Shown piece by piece: positions 55,800 through 64,000 of a stretch of DNA of 64,000 nucleotides. How positions within the stretch are numbered: position 1 is the first letter of the stretch; every line of letters begins with the position of its first letter. Origin of the DNA: Rhodocyclaceae bacterium (GTDB lineage Bacteria > Pseudomonadota > Gammaproteobacteria > Burkholderiales > Rhodocyclaceae); contig JADJEF010000003.1 in the NCBI GenBank assembly GCA_016702335.1, positions 1 to 64,000 of the forward strand, given 5' to 3'. A program made the position numbers and the translations under genes. Below the pieces are notes generated by a model, which had not been told where the DNA came from, ran no database searches, and saw only the letters and a list, made by a program, of their open reading frames with translations.

Positions 55800-55990
55800 G
55801 CGTATTGCCTTGTTGTGGTCTGGATAGTCACTCTTCGTGCACTGTAGTCCGGATAACTCACCTTGAGCTCGATGAATCATGGCCAGCGTCACAGCGTCAC
55901 CGCAGCACATGCCAAGCGCCCACAGATAGCAATCAGGGATATGATATCGCTCAAATAGATGCAGGAAAAAGATTCCCGGAGGTTATGCCA

Positions 55991-57172
55991 ATGTCTGTTC
56001 AGCGAGCGCTTTTCGTAGTGGGTGTCTGTGTCGCGATGGTGTTTTCCCGCGCGGTTGCAGCGTCACCTGACGGGACCACGACGTCTGGAAAGACAAAGCC
56101 GGTCAGGGTGGTTTTCCTGAACCCGACCACGCCTGCACCGGAGGAGGTGTGGTGGCGTACCTGCACTAATTTCATGCAGGCCGCCGCAAACGATTTCGGC
56201 ATCGAGCTCAAGGTGTACTACGCGGGCCGCTCGGCCGCCGAGATTTACCGGCAGGCTGACGAAGTCCTCAGCAGCAAAGAAAAGCCCGACTTCATCGTGA
56301 TGCAAAATATGAAGGCGACGGCCCCCGGCATCATCAAGCAAGCGGAAGCCCAGGGCGTGAAAGTCTTCCTGTTCAATTCCGGGTTGTCCGATGAAGAAGC
56401 GGATGGGATGGGTACGCCCCGCGAGAAGTATCCCAACTGGATTGGGCAAATGACCCCTGATGATGAAGCGGCCGGTTTCGACTTGGCCGCCTTGCTCGTT
56501 AAGACGGCCAAAAAAGGCCGGCAAACCGGCCGCGAGGGCAAGGTGGAGATGCTGGCCCTGGGGGGCACTATTTCCGATACCTCGGCGATAGAGCGCAACA
56601 AGGGCTTGATACGCTACACCCGCGGACATGTGAGCGAAGTGATCTTGAATCGCGAGCGCCCCTTGCCTGCGGACTGGGACACCGAGAAAGCCAAGGTTAC
56701 TCTGGGCGCGGCGCTTCCTGCCTACCCCAAGACAACCGCGATCTGGAACGCCAACGACAAAATGGCGATGGGTGCACTGGATGCGTTGGCGTCGAAACTG
56801 GGCAAGACGCCGGGTAAAGACGTCTTTGTTGGCGGCATCGATTGGAATCCAGAAAATCTTGCTGCCGTAAAGTCGGGCACCATCGCGGCAACGATCGGTG
56901 GCCACTTCATGGAAGGTGCCTGGGTCATGGTGCTGATCAACGACTATACGAAAGGGCTGGACTTTGCGGCCAAGGGTGTTGGCGGTACCATCATGAAATC
57001 TCAGATGAGCGTCATCAGTAAGGATAACGTTGATAAGTTTGAGAAATCACTGGGCGACAGGTCGTTAGAAAAAATCGAAAAGATCGACTTCACTCAGTTT
57101 TCCAAAGTAAGCAAGCCTGGCATGAAAACCTACCCGTTTTCGCTAAACGCCCTACTGAGCCAATTGAAGTGA
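55991..57172 (+). CDS. Periplasmic sugar-type binding protein (Peripla_BP_4/LacI-like), sensor partner of the next gene
   Basis: The start is the ATG at 55991 (MSVQRALFVVG), nine bases after GGAGG; the ATG six bases earlier is too close to it. The signal peptide ends near AVAAS. The two-lobed fold shows VVFLNPTTPAPEEVWW, MQAAANDFGIEL, DFIVMQNMKATAPGIIKQAEAQGVKV, AIWNANDKMAMGALDAL and DVFVGGIDWNPENLAAV (cited by motif). The family binds sugars or autoinducer-like molecules. The kinase gene starts nine bases after its stop and no ABC transporter genes are present. A LuxP/LuxQ- or TorT/TorS-like arrangement is therefore likely (inference). Confidence 0.88.
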   Translation: MSVQRALFVVGVCVAMVFSRAVAASPDGTTTSGKTKPVRVVFLNPTTPAPEEVWWRTCTNFMQAAANDFGIELKVYYAGRSAAEIYRQADEVLSSKEKPDFIVMQNMKATAPGIIKQAEAQGVKVFLFNSGLSDEEADGMGTPREKYPNWIGQMTPDDEAAGFDLAALLVKTAKKGRQTGREGKVEMLALGGTISDTSAIERNKGLIRYTRGHVSEVILNRERPLPADWDTEKAKVTLGAALPAYPKTTAIWNANDKMAMGALDALASKLGKTPGKDVFVGGIDWNPENLAAVKSGTIAATIGGHFMEGAWVMVLINDYTKGLDFAAKGVGGTIMKSQMSVISKDNVDKFEKSLGDRSLEKIEKIDFTQFSKVSKPGMKTYPFSLNALLSQLK

Positions 57173-57181
57173 TCTGTCCCC

Positions 57182-58747
57182 ATGCGTAAGCTGACGCAGT
57201 CGATCCGCCTCCGGTTGACGCTCTTCTTTGTTGCTGTCACCACACTGACTTTGGGTGGTTTCGGCATCTATTCACGCCAACAGTTATCCAATGATCTGGA
57301 GAGTCAGTTCACCAGTGTGAAGCTGGGAGTTGCGAATCGGCTTGCCGTTAACATGCCTGGCGCTCTGTGGAATTTGGACATCGCGATCATGGAGCAAATT
57401 GTTGCCTCCGAAATAAGTCCGCCCGAGGTGCGCGCAATTTTTGTTGAGGACTCTCGGTCCTACACACTCGTCGGCCTCATCAAAAGCAGCGACGGCAAGC
57501 TCATCAAGACGCTTGATCAGGCAGGTGCCACAGGCGAGCGACTGAGCACCCCGATCTATCGCGGTGTCAGCGAGATTAGTGCCTCAGGCGCAGAGGCCCC
57601 AAAACCGGATGGCCATGTTGTGGTCCTTTTTTCACGTGACCCGATTGATCAGGCCCTGCGTTCCAATCTGCGTAACCTGGTGCTGCAGATATTGCTGGTC
57701 AATCTGGTGCTATTGATTTTTCTGACCTTGGGCTTGCGTTTGGTGTTTCGCCCGCTGGCCCGGTTGCGCGACGCACAATTCGCCCTGGCACATCAGCAGA
57801 GCGAGGAAATGACCGCACTGCCGCCCATCCACTTGACCGAACTCGACGAGTTGACCGATGGTTTCAACCAGACAATGGCCAAGCTCAAGTTGGTGATTGA
57901 AATGCGCACAGCGGCCGAGGCAACAGCTGTCGCAGCGACCAGCGAGACCCGGGCGGTGCTCGACAAACTGGTCACAACCCAAGAAGAGCTGGTCAAGGCA
58001 GGCAAACTCGCCGCCCTCGGGCGACTGGTGGCGGGAATTGCCCACGAACTTAACACACCTATAGGTAACGGACTGATGGCAGCGTCTTCGCTGCTCGATC
58101 ACGTGAAAGACTTGAAGGCTGAAATGGCCGATAAGGGGCTGAAACGCAGCAGCCTGGAGTCGTTCCTTGCCGACGCAGAGAGCGGGATGGGGATCACGAT
58201 GAACAGCCTGACGCGCAGTGCGTCGCTCGTCTCCCGCTTCAAGCAGATTGCCATGAACAAAGGTACCGCACATAAAGGCCATTTTGATGTCGATCAATTG
58301 ATCGGTCATGTGCTTGACTCTATGGGGGATTTACTGAGCGCCGCAAACTGTCGGGTTGAGCATGACGTGAGCGAGTGTCTGGAGATCGATAGCGATCCCG
58401 ATCTGCTTGGTCAAGTGATTTCCAGTCTTGTCAGCAATGCCTTCATTCACGGCTTTTCAGGCCGACCGGGCGGCGTGATCAAGATACATGCTGAACGCGA
58501 CGGTAACAACGTGACTATTTGCGTTCGGGATGACGGCGTGGGCATTCCTTCCGAAAACCTCTCGAAGGTCTTTGATCCGTTTTTTACGACTCGCCTGGGC
58601 AAGGGGGAGTCAGGTCTGGGGCTTTATGTCGCCAACAATATTGTCACGGACGTCTTGGGCGGGCGCCTCAGTGTGATCTCGCAGATTGGTGTCGGCACCG
58701 AATTTACGATCAACCTACCGATGGTTCTTTCGGTCAGCCAGTCGTAG
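57182..58747 (+). CDS. Sensor histidine kinase with periplasmic domain and HAMP
   Basis: The 521-residue kinase has TM1 (about 12-30), a periplasmic domain of about 130 residues, TM2 (about 166-186), HAMP, a coiled coil (about 240-275) and an H-box at His288 (GIAHELNTPIGN, the NarX/FixL-like HELNTP class). A HATPase with NAFIHGF, DDGVGIP and ESGLGLYVANN follows. It is translated right after the periplasmic binding protein and is the likely reader of its ligand state. It has no receiver of its own, so it may pass phosphate to the single-domain regulator at 54605 (inference). Confidence 0.93.
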   Translation: MRKLTQSIRLRLTLFFVAVTTLTLGGFGIYSRQQLSNDLESQFTSVKLGVANRLAVNMPGALWNLDIAIMEQIVASEISPPEVRAIFVEDSRSYTLVGLIKSSDGKLIKTLDQAGATGERLSTPIYRGVSEISASGAEAPKPDGHVVVLFSRDPIDQALRSNLRNLVLQILLVNLVLLIFLTLGLRLVFRPLARLRDAQFALAHQQSEEMTALPPIHLTELDELTDGFNQTMAKLKLVIEMRTAAEATAVAATSETRAVLDKLVTTQEELVKAGKLAALGRLVAGIAHELNTPIGNGLMAASSLLDHVKDLKAEMADKGLKRSSLESFLADAESGMGITMNSLTRSASLVSRFKQIAMNKGTAHKGHFDVDQLIGHVLDSMGDLLSAANCRVEHDVSECLEIDSDPDLLGQVISSLVSNAFIHGFSGRPGGVIKIHAERDGNNVTICVRDDGVGIPSENLSKVFDPFFTTRLGKGESGLGLYVANNIVTDVLGGRLSVISQIGVGTEFTINLPMVLSVSQS

Positions 58748-58778
58748 CCCGGTGTTCTTACTGGCCAAAGCGGCTGGC

Positions 58779-59609
58779 CTACTTGCCTGTGGTACCAATG
58801 CCATAGGCCTTGAAAATCTTGGCGCGTGAGCCATCGGCAATGAACTTTGCCAGTTCGGCATTGAATTGTCTGACCAACTGTTCGGAGCCGGGCCAAGCCT
58901 TTGGAAAGGCCACATGCAAGTCCATGGCATCACCCACCACAGTCGGAATTGCGTGCAGCGCATCCAGTTCGTTGCGGTATTGCTTGATGAGATAGCTGCA
59001 TACGTTCACCTCACACAAAACCAGGTCAACCAGACCGGCTTTCAGTGCGCGCAGGTTTGACAGGTCGGCGTTGGCGTCGAAGGTTTCCTTGACCGACGCA
59101 AAGGTCTTGCGTTTCACCGCGTTGCCAAAAACGATGGGGTAGGCATAGCCTCCGGCAATCGCAATTCTCTGGTTTTTCAGATCATCAAATGACTTCCATG
59201 AAACTGAGTCTGCCTTGCGCTTGAAAAAGACGGATGCGGAGGAGTTGATAGCGTCGGAATAGAAGAACAGCTGCTCGCGTTCAGGAGTTCTGATGACGCT
59301 ATATATCGCCGCGAAGTCGCCTCTGGCGGCGGTTGTCTCTACGCGATTCCAAGGCTGAAGAATCATCTGTGGCGTATAGCCCAGGCGCTTGAGCACCTGT
59401 TCAATAATTTCGGTATCCGTGCCCACCGCCTTGCCCCGCGGATCAGAAAACTCGAACGGAGGCCACTGGGTTGCACCGATAGGCAGCGTTTTATCCTGAG
59501 CCTGCGCGACCCAAGCGCCTACTGTCGAGAATGCGGCTAAGCACAAACGGAAAATTGCGCCTAGCAGCCTTACGCTTGGGCGGTTGGTAGTCAATGTAAG
59601 ACACCTCAT
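58779..59609 (-). CDS. Periplasmic solute-binding protein (SBP_bac_3 family), orphan
   Basis: The ATG at 59609 opens MRCLTLTTNRPSVRLLG; a TTG nine bases earlier is the alternative. The signal peptide ends near WVAQAQD. PPFEFSDPRGKAVGTDTEII, YTPQMILQPWNRVE, GDFAAIYSVIRTPEREQLFFYSDA and DLVLCEVNVCSYLI-type segments (given by key residues) mark family 3. It is convergent with the kinase at 57182 and again has no transporter partner. Confidence 0.88.
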   Translation of the reverse strand: MRCLTLTTNRPSVRLLGAIFRLCLAAFSTVGAWVAQAQDKTLPIGATQWPPFEFSDPRGKAVGTDTEIIEQVLKRLGYTPQMILQPWNRVETTAARGDFAAIYSVIRTPEREQLFFYSDAINSSASVFFKRKADSVSWKSFDDLKNQRIAIAGGYAYPIVFGNAVKRKTFASVKETFDANADLSNLRALKAGLVDLVLCEVNVCSYLIKQYRNELDALHAIPTVVGDAMDLHVAFPKAWPGSEQLVRQFNAELAKFIADGSRAKIFKAYGIGTTGK

Positions 59610-59705
59610 TGTGGTCAAAAATCAGGCAATCGTTTGCACCCTTGCAGCATAGATTCAGCAAATCACGTAGTCGCTTCGCCCGCCAAGAGGTTGCTTCCTT
59701 CCCGG

Positions 59706-60866
59706 TCAGAAAATGCTACTGCTTTTTTGGGCCACAGGAAAGGCTTCCGGCACGCTGACGGTAAAGACACTACCGATACCTACTTGGCTGTCTACCGTGA
59801 TGGTGCCGCCTTGCAGATCAACTGCGCGCTTAACGATGGTCAGACCGAGCCCGGTGCCTGGGCGGTTGCCGACATTGGCACCCCGGTGAAAGCTGCTGAA
59901 GAGTCGTGGCATTTCTTCCTCGGGAATGCCGATGCCAGCATCGCGCACGACCAGCTGCGCCTGCGTTCCGCAGCGCTTTGCTTCGAGAGTGACCACGGCT
60001 GGGACGACCGAGTATTTGATGGCATTCGAGATCAGGTTGCTTAGGGTAAGGCGCATGAGTTTGCGGTCGAAGCAGATGGTGTCGCTCAGTTCGATCCGGC
60101 TCTCCAGAGCCACGCCGGCTGGCAGCAAGGGGCGCAACTCATCGAGCAATCGCGTGCAGAACCCCCCGAGGTCGCCGGGCTCGGGGTGAAACTCCACTCG
60201 TCCGGCATCGGCTTTGCCAATAAGCAAGATGTCATCGAGCATCGTCGTCGCCCGTTGAACCGAATTTCGGATGGCATCGATCAACTCTTGCCGCTCCCCT
60301 TCAACGAGTCTGTCGGAGTAGTGCTCGATCAGTTCAATGGAGGAGAGAATGGTTGCCAGAGGCGTACGAAACTCATGCGAAGTCATGGTGATGAAGCGGC
60401 TTTTCAGTTCGCTGACTTCGCGCTCACGGTCGAAGGCGCGGGCCTTGCTTGCTCGCTCGCGTGTCTCGGTGACATCACGCGAGACGACTAGTACATGGCT
60501 GATCGAGTTATCCGTGGAACGCACCGGCGTGGATTGCGACTCGACAATGCGCCGTCTGCCGTCGGCCGCCACATAGCGGTACTCGGTGCGTTGCCCCTGA
60601 CCGGTGCGGAACACCTCTGCCAGAAGCTCGCGAATACGCTCGCGATCGTCCGGATGCACGCTGGCGAGCGAGTCACTGCCAGCGGCGGCGGAATCGCCGA
60701 GCACTCGCTGATAGGATGGGCTGGCATAGATGCGGTGGCCGTGGCGATCAATCAGCACGACCAGTTCCTCGATGGTCTCGAGTACCAGTGTTGTGATGTC
60801 CGGGGAGAATACGGAGGGGTTGGTCACCGCGGAAGTCACCGGTTGAGCGGTGGGGTGGGTGGTCAT
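59706..60866 (-). CDS. PAS-domain sensor histidine kinase (cytosolic)
   Basis: The 386-residue protein lacks membrane helices. A PAS domain (about 24-135: LVVLIDRHGHRIYASPSYQRVLG) is followed by a coiled coil, HisKA with His164 (MTSHEFRTPL) and HATPase (NLISNAIKYS, DAGIGIP, GTGLGLTIVKR). It should sense a cytosolic signal or redox ligand. Its start overlaps by four bases the stop of the REC-GGDEF-EAL gene upstream, so kinase and c-di-GMP enzyme form one pair: the phosphorylated REC domain would control c-di-GMP turnover. Confidence 0.93.
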   Translation of the reverse strand: MTTHPTAQPVTSAVTNPSVFSPDITTLVLETIEELVVLIDRHGHRIYASPSYQRVLGDSAAAGSDSLASVHPDDRERIRELLAEVFRTGQGQRTEYRYVAADGRRRIVESQSTPVRSTDNSISHVLVVSRDVTETRERASKARAFDREREVSELKSRFITMTSHEFRTPLATILSSIELIEHYSDRLVEGERQELIDAIRNSVQRATTMLDDILLIGKADAGRVEFHPEPGDLGGFCTRLLDELRPLLPAGVALESRIELSDTICFDRKLMRLTLSNLISNAIKYSVVPAVVTLEAKRCGTQAQLVVRDAGIGIPEEEMPRLFSSFHRGANVGNRPGTGLGLTIVKRAVDLQGGTITVDSQVGIGSVFTVSVPEAFPVAQKSSSIF

Positions 60867-62632
60867 GGGCGGAGACGCTGCCGGAAAAACTCGGTCGCTT
60901 GCTCCGCGGGTAGCGGCTTGCTGAACAGATAACCCTGAGCAACTTCACAGCCGAGCGCGGCCAGATAGTCATAGTGCGCCTGGGTTTCCACCCCTTCGGC
61001 GATGACCGACATGCCGAAGCTATGCGCCATGGCGACCACCGCGCGGGTTATCGCTGCATCGCCCGGATCAGTGGTTACGTTGCGCACAAATGATTGGTCG
61101 ACCTTGAGCACATCCAGCGGCAAGCGCTTGAGGTAGGAAAGCGATGAGTAGCCGGTACCGAAGTCATCCATGGCCAGGGCAATGCCCAAGGACTTGAGCG
61201 CAGCGAGGGTTATGATCACCATCTCCACATCCTGCATGGCAATGCTCTCGGTAATTTCGAGTTCCAGCAAGTCCGGCGGCAGCCCCGAGTTTTTCAATGC
61301 TTGGCTGACTTCGGCGAGGATTCCATCCTGCGCCACCTGCTTGGCTGAGAGGTTGACCGCGACGCGCACGTGCAAGCCGGCGTCTTGCCACTGCTTACCC
61401 TGCACGCAGGCAGTGTTCAGTGCCCAGGTACCCATGCTGACTATGAGCCCGCTTTCTTCGGCGACAGGAATGAACTCGGCCGGCGAGACAAAACCCAGCT
61501 CGGGATGCTGCCACCGCATGAGGGCTTCGCAGCCGGCAATCTTGCCGGTGGCGATATCGATCTGCGGTTGGTAGTGCAGACTTAACTGATGGGTTGCGAG
61601 CGCCTGATGCAAGGCGTGTTCCAGCACGATGCGGCGCGAAACCGCCTTGCTGATCTCGGCAGAATAGAACACCCGGCTGCCAGGCCCGTTGCCCTTGGCC
61701 TGATGCAGGGCGGCCTCGGCTTGCTGGGCGAAACTCGCGGCATCCGCTGTGCTGCTGCCGTCCCAGATGGCAATACCGGCGCAGGCCGAGACAAATACGT
61801 CGCGCTCATTAGCCAGCATTGGTCGTGATACTTCGCGTATGAGGGCGACACTGTAGGGCTCAAGATAGCCCAGTCCGCCAAAACCTTCAATCAGTACGCC
61901 GAACTCATCGCCAGAGAGGCGTGCCACATTATCAAAGGAACCGGCCAAAGGCGCGCCGTCCACCATTGCCTGCAAGCGTGCCGCAGCTTCACGCAACAGG
62001 CGGTCGCCGGTGTCGCGGCCCATGGCGTCGTTGACGCGGCCGAAGCCGTCAAGTCCGATCAGAATCAGTGCCATGGTGGATTGGTTGCGCCGGCAGTGCG
62101 ACATGGCCATCTCGATGCGCGCGGTCAGCCAGGCCCGGTTGGGCAGACAAGTCAGTGAATCGTAGTGGAGCAGGCGCTTGGCCTCGCTCTGCAATCGCTG
62201 GTATGAGGCCTTTTGCAGGCGTATCCGTTCCAGGCGGGCGCGCAGTGTGTTGAGTAGTTCCTCGCGTTGAAAGGGCTTGGTGACGTAATCGTCGGCACCC
62301 ATGTTCATGCCCTCACGCACATCCGAGTGGTCACCTTTCGCCGTCAGAAAGATGAGCGGTATGGCATTGGTGATCGGGTCGGCGCGCAAGGCAGCGAGCA
62401 GACCATGGCCGTCCATGACCGGCATCATCACATCAGAAAGCACGATGTCGGGCAGGTGCTCGCGCGCGAGATTGATGGCCTCGGCACCGTTTTCAGCAAC
62501 GAATACTTCGTAGCCCTCGATTTTGAGCAGGCGGACCAGGTTTTTTCGGATCGCGTCGTCGTCCTCCGCAACCAATACGCGCGCAGAGTCCGCTAGCGTG
62601 TCCGGGTGTTCATCAGAGGATCCTTGGCGCAT
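60863..62632 (-). CDS. REC-GGDEF-EAL response regulator, probable c-di-GMP phosphodiesterase
   Basis: The start at 62632 (MRQGSSDEHPD) gives 589 residues; the longer frame is unsupported. REC has AEDDD at 22-26, Asp67 (VLSDVMMPVMDG) and Lys119. The GGDEF-like domain (about 150-325) has SGDEF at 240-244 instead of GGDEF, so cyclase activity is doubtful. The EAL domain is complete: E369-A370-L371, NLSAKQ, ELEITESI, DDFGTGYSSL and KVDQSFV, EGVE. It should cleave c-di-GMP to pGpG, with the degenerate GGDEF as a GTP-sensing or structural part. It opposes the GGEEF cyclase at 228. Confidence 0.93.
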   Translation of the reverse strand: MRQGSSDEHPDTLADSARVLVAEDDDAIRKNLVRLLKIEGYEVFVAENGAEAINLAREHLPDIVLSDVMMPVMDGHGLLAALRADPITNAIPLIFLTAKGDHSDVREGMNMGADDYVTKPFQREELLNTLRARLERIRLQKASYQRLQSEAKRLLHYDSLTCLPNRAWLTARIEMAMSHCRRNQSTMALILIGLDGFGRVNDAMGRDTGDRLLREAAARLQAMVDGAPLAGSFDNVARLSGDEFGVLIEGFGGLGYLEPYSVALIREVSRPMLANERDVFVSACAGIAIWDGSSTADAASFAQQAEAALHQAKGNGPGSRVFYSAEISKAVSRRIVLEHALHQALATHQLSLHYQPQIDIATGKIAGCEALMRWQHPELGFVSPAEFIPVAEESGLIVSMGTWALNTACVQGKQWQDAGLHVRVAVNLSAKQVAQDGILAEVSQALKNSGLPPDLLELEITESIAMQDVEMVIITLAALKSLGIALAMDDFGTGYSSLSYLKRLPLDVLKVDQSFVRNVTTDPGDAAITRAVVAMAHSFGMSVIAEGVETQAHYDYLAALGCEVAQGYLFSKPLPAEQATEFFRQRLRP

Positions 62633-62995
62633 GCTTTTCACGATACTACGGGTACTTGATGCGTCGATTATGCAACGGGATGCCGTTTCCGGGCAGCTTG
62701 TCCGATTCATCACGTTGGCGAATGTACGTTTGGCGCATGATGGCTGAGGTTTGCAATGTCGCCCCGTCAGCGTCCCGGAGGCCAGCGTCTGGCCGGTCAA
62801 GGCCCCTCTGGCGGATGATCTACCGAAACAGCGAAATGTGGCCAATAACAAGAATGTTCACGGAGATCGATCTGACGCTTGAGGGCGGAAAGCTGGTCGT
62901 AATTGGCTCGGTATAATCATCGTCATGGCCCTGCACTGCCCTAGTTTTGTACCTTGTTCTGTGGCTGCCAACAGTTCGGCAGATGGCAGTTCGCG
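62633..62995. other. Divergent intergenic region with a perfect -10 box
   Basis: No convincing gene is seen in these 363 bases. A TATAAT lies at 62912-62917 on the plus strand, about 80 bases before the VanZ-like start, without a matching -35 at usual spacing. The promoter of the REC-GGDEF-EAL operon should lie near the left end. Confidence 0.45.
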
Positions 62996-64000
62996 ATGCG
63001 CCTGAGTTACCGCCTGACGCTGATCGGCTTGCTACTGACCATTTGCGTCAGCTTGGTACCCTTTGTTGGCTGGCGATTTACCGGTGCGGCACCGCTAGAA
63101 TTTTTGTTTGCGCCCTGGCCACGCGTTGTCACGCCGATTGATGTGGCCACTAACATACTTGCCTACGTGCCCTTGGCGGGCCTGCTGACGCTGACGCTGC
63201 GCGCATGGTTCCGGCCCCTGCCGGCGGCGATTCTGAGCGTGACGATGATGGCAACGCTTAGCCTGACGCTTGAGTTTCTACAAAACTACCTGCCCAGTCG
63301 TGTGCCCTCGAATCTTGATCTGGTGGCCAACAGTTTCGGTGCGCTGGTGGGTAGCCTGTTTGCCCTGCGCTGGGGCTATCTAGTTGGTTCCGGCGGTATT
63401 CTCCTGCGACGCTGGCAGCGCGTTCGCGACGAAGGCCGCGCGCAGGAGGCGGGGATCGCCGTGCTAGGCCTTTGGTGTCTGGCGCAGTGGAGCCCGCGCA
63501 CACCATTGTTTGGCTTTGGCGGCATGCGTCAGATGCTGGGAATCGAGGCCCCGGGAGCGTTTTCTGTCGAGCGTTTCGTGATTTTCGAATCGCTTGCCGT
63601 GGCTGCCGGCACACTTGCCGCCGGGTTGGTGGCGGCCTCGTTGCTGCGCCGGTATCGACGCACCTTGGCCGTCGCAGTGCTCGTCATCGGCATGCTGATC
63701 AAGACCGTGGGCGTGATGCTGCTCGATGGACCTAGTGATTTGCTGGCCTGGGCCTCCCCGGGCGCACTGCGTGGGATGGCGGTGGGCATCACTTTGCTGC
63801 TCGTTTGTGCCGGTTTTCATGGTGGCTTGCGCAATGCCATTGCCGCGAGCGCTATTTTGCTGGCCACCGGCGTGAATAATCTGATCCCGGACAACCCATA
63901 TCTTCTCCCCGAGTTGCCTGCGTTTCCAGCGGCGCAGTGGCTGAATTTTGATGGTTTGTCTCGGCTGTCGGCGGTGATCTGGCCCTTTGTGGCGTTGAGC
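62996..64000 (+). CDS. VanZ-like membrane protein, truncated by window end
   Basis: The frame opens at the ATG at 62996 (MRLSYRLTLIGLLLTICVSLVPF) and stays open for 335 codons to the window edge. The first 120 residues form a VanZ-like domain with FLQNYLPSRVPSNLDLVANSFGALVG (its key motif is SNLDLVANSFGALVG). More helices follow, about ten in all. VanZ-family proteins affect glycopeptide tolerance and cell-wall handling, but most long homologues are uncharacterised. It is divergent from the c-di-GMP operon. Confidence 0.85.
   Translation, partial: MRLSYRLTLIGLLLTICVSLVPFVGWRFTGAAPLEFLFAPWPRVVTPIDVATNILAYVPLAGLLTLTLRAWFRPLPAAILSVTMMATLSLTLEFLQNYLPSRVPSNLDLVANSFGALVGSLFALRWGYLVGSGGILLRRWQRVRDEGRAQEAGIAVLGLWCLAQWSPRTPLFGFGGMRQMLGIEAPGAFSVERFVIFESLAVAAGTLAAGLVAASLLRRYRRTLAVAVLVIGMLIKTVGVMLLDGPSDLLAWASPGALRGMAVGITLLLVCAGFHGGLRNAIAASAILLATGVNNLIPDNPYLLPELPAFPAAQWLNFDGLSRLSAVIWPFVALS

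Noticed and set aside
60863..62851. A longer N-terminus (start at 62851) for the REC-GGDEF-EAL protein
   Set aside because: The extra 73 residues are low-complexity and Ser/Arg/Thr-rich without domain match. The ATG at 62632 opens directly into the receiver domain.
1..64000. The dispersed element as a DNA-uptake signal
   Set aside because: Uptake signals are shorter, more uniform and far denser. Here the palindrome and coding insertions fit a REP-like element better, though density genome-wide was not tested.
1..64000. tRNA or rRNA genes
   Set aside because: No cloverleaf, CCA-ending or conserved rRNA segment was recognised on either strand by eye.

Overview
The window comes from a GC-rich (about 60 to 65 % by eye) Gram-negative bacterium. 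The ubiquinone-pathway kinase-like ubiB, the RND exporter, the SHP/DHC haem cluster and the general gene style point to a betaproteobacterium, perhaps of the Rhodocyclales/Sterolibacteriaceae type. That placement is inference only. No rRNA, tRNA, CRISPR array or transposase gene was seen.

Layout. (1) 1-24.6 kb, minus strand: a signalling island. It holds a truncated response regulator, a PleD-like REC-GGDEF protein, a 7TMR-DISM hybrid kinase (HK-A), an AAA/DUF4143 ATPase, five tandem near-identical copies of a CHASE-domain hybrid kinase (HK-B, period about 2.84 kb) and a multi-PAS hybrid kinase (HK-C). All three kinase types share one HisKA-HATPase-REC-HPt core. The array reads as HK-C N-terminus, core, then five rounds of [HK-C tail, HK-B N-terminus, core], then the HK-B tail. 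Unequal recombination through the core, or an assembly loop through it, would both give this. Most copies are frameshifted by one- or two-base indels that look largely like consensus errors. (2) 24.9-32 kb: DUF924, an OmpA-domain protein, 3-hydroxybutyryl-CoA dehydrogenase, a brnT/brnA toxin-antitoxin pair, and a cluster of two-component system, cytochrome b561, dihaem cytochrome c and SHP-type cytochrome c. (3) 32.1-38.8 kb: an SDR, a four-gene DUF2894 / MotB-OmpA / MotA-coiled-coil / DUF3348 operon that matches Zorya type III anti-phage defence, an MFS carrier and a vapBC pair. (4) 38.9-43.9 kb: one overlapping operon of RND adaptor, RND pump, dtd and a small membrane protein. (5) 44.2-50.5 kb: a YeeE/YedE transporter and an asparaginase that once overlapped by four bases. 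A 3.5-kb segment with three solute-binding-protein genes now separates them, flanked by an 83-bp direct repeat. A PIN gene follows. (6) 50.5-64 kb: two AarF/UbiB kinases around a SPOR protein, a single-domain response regulator, a periplasmic-binding-protein/histidine-kinase pair with orphan binding proteins on both sides, a PAS kinase with a REC-GGDEF-EAL partner, and a VanZ-like membrane protein cut by the window end.

The feature that unifies the window is a dispersed, imperfectly palindromic element with a 26-bp core, seen 22 times on both strands. It lies between genes and also inside reading frames: the REC-HPt linker of all three kinase types, a dihaem cytochrome c, UbiB and a small membrane protein. 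It behaves like a REP-type element that tolerates coding sequence, and with the kinase array it is the most notable novelty here.

The functional theme is sensing. The window encodes at least six kinds of histidine kinase, c-di-GMP synthesis and breakdown proteins, and five solute-binding proteins with no transporter partners nearby, at least one of which (55991-57172) probably serves a kinase.
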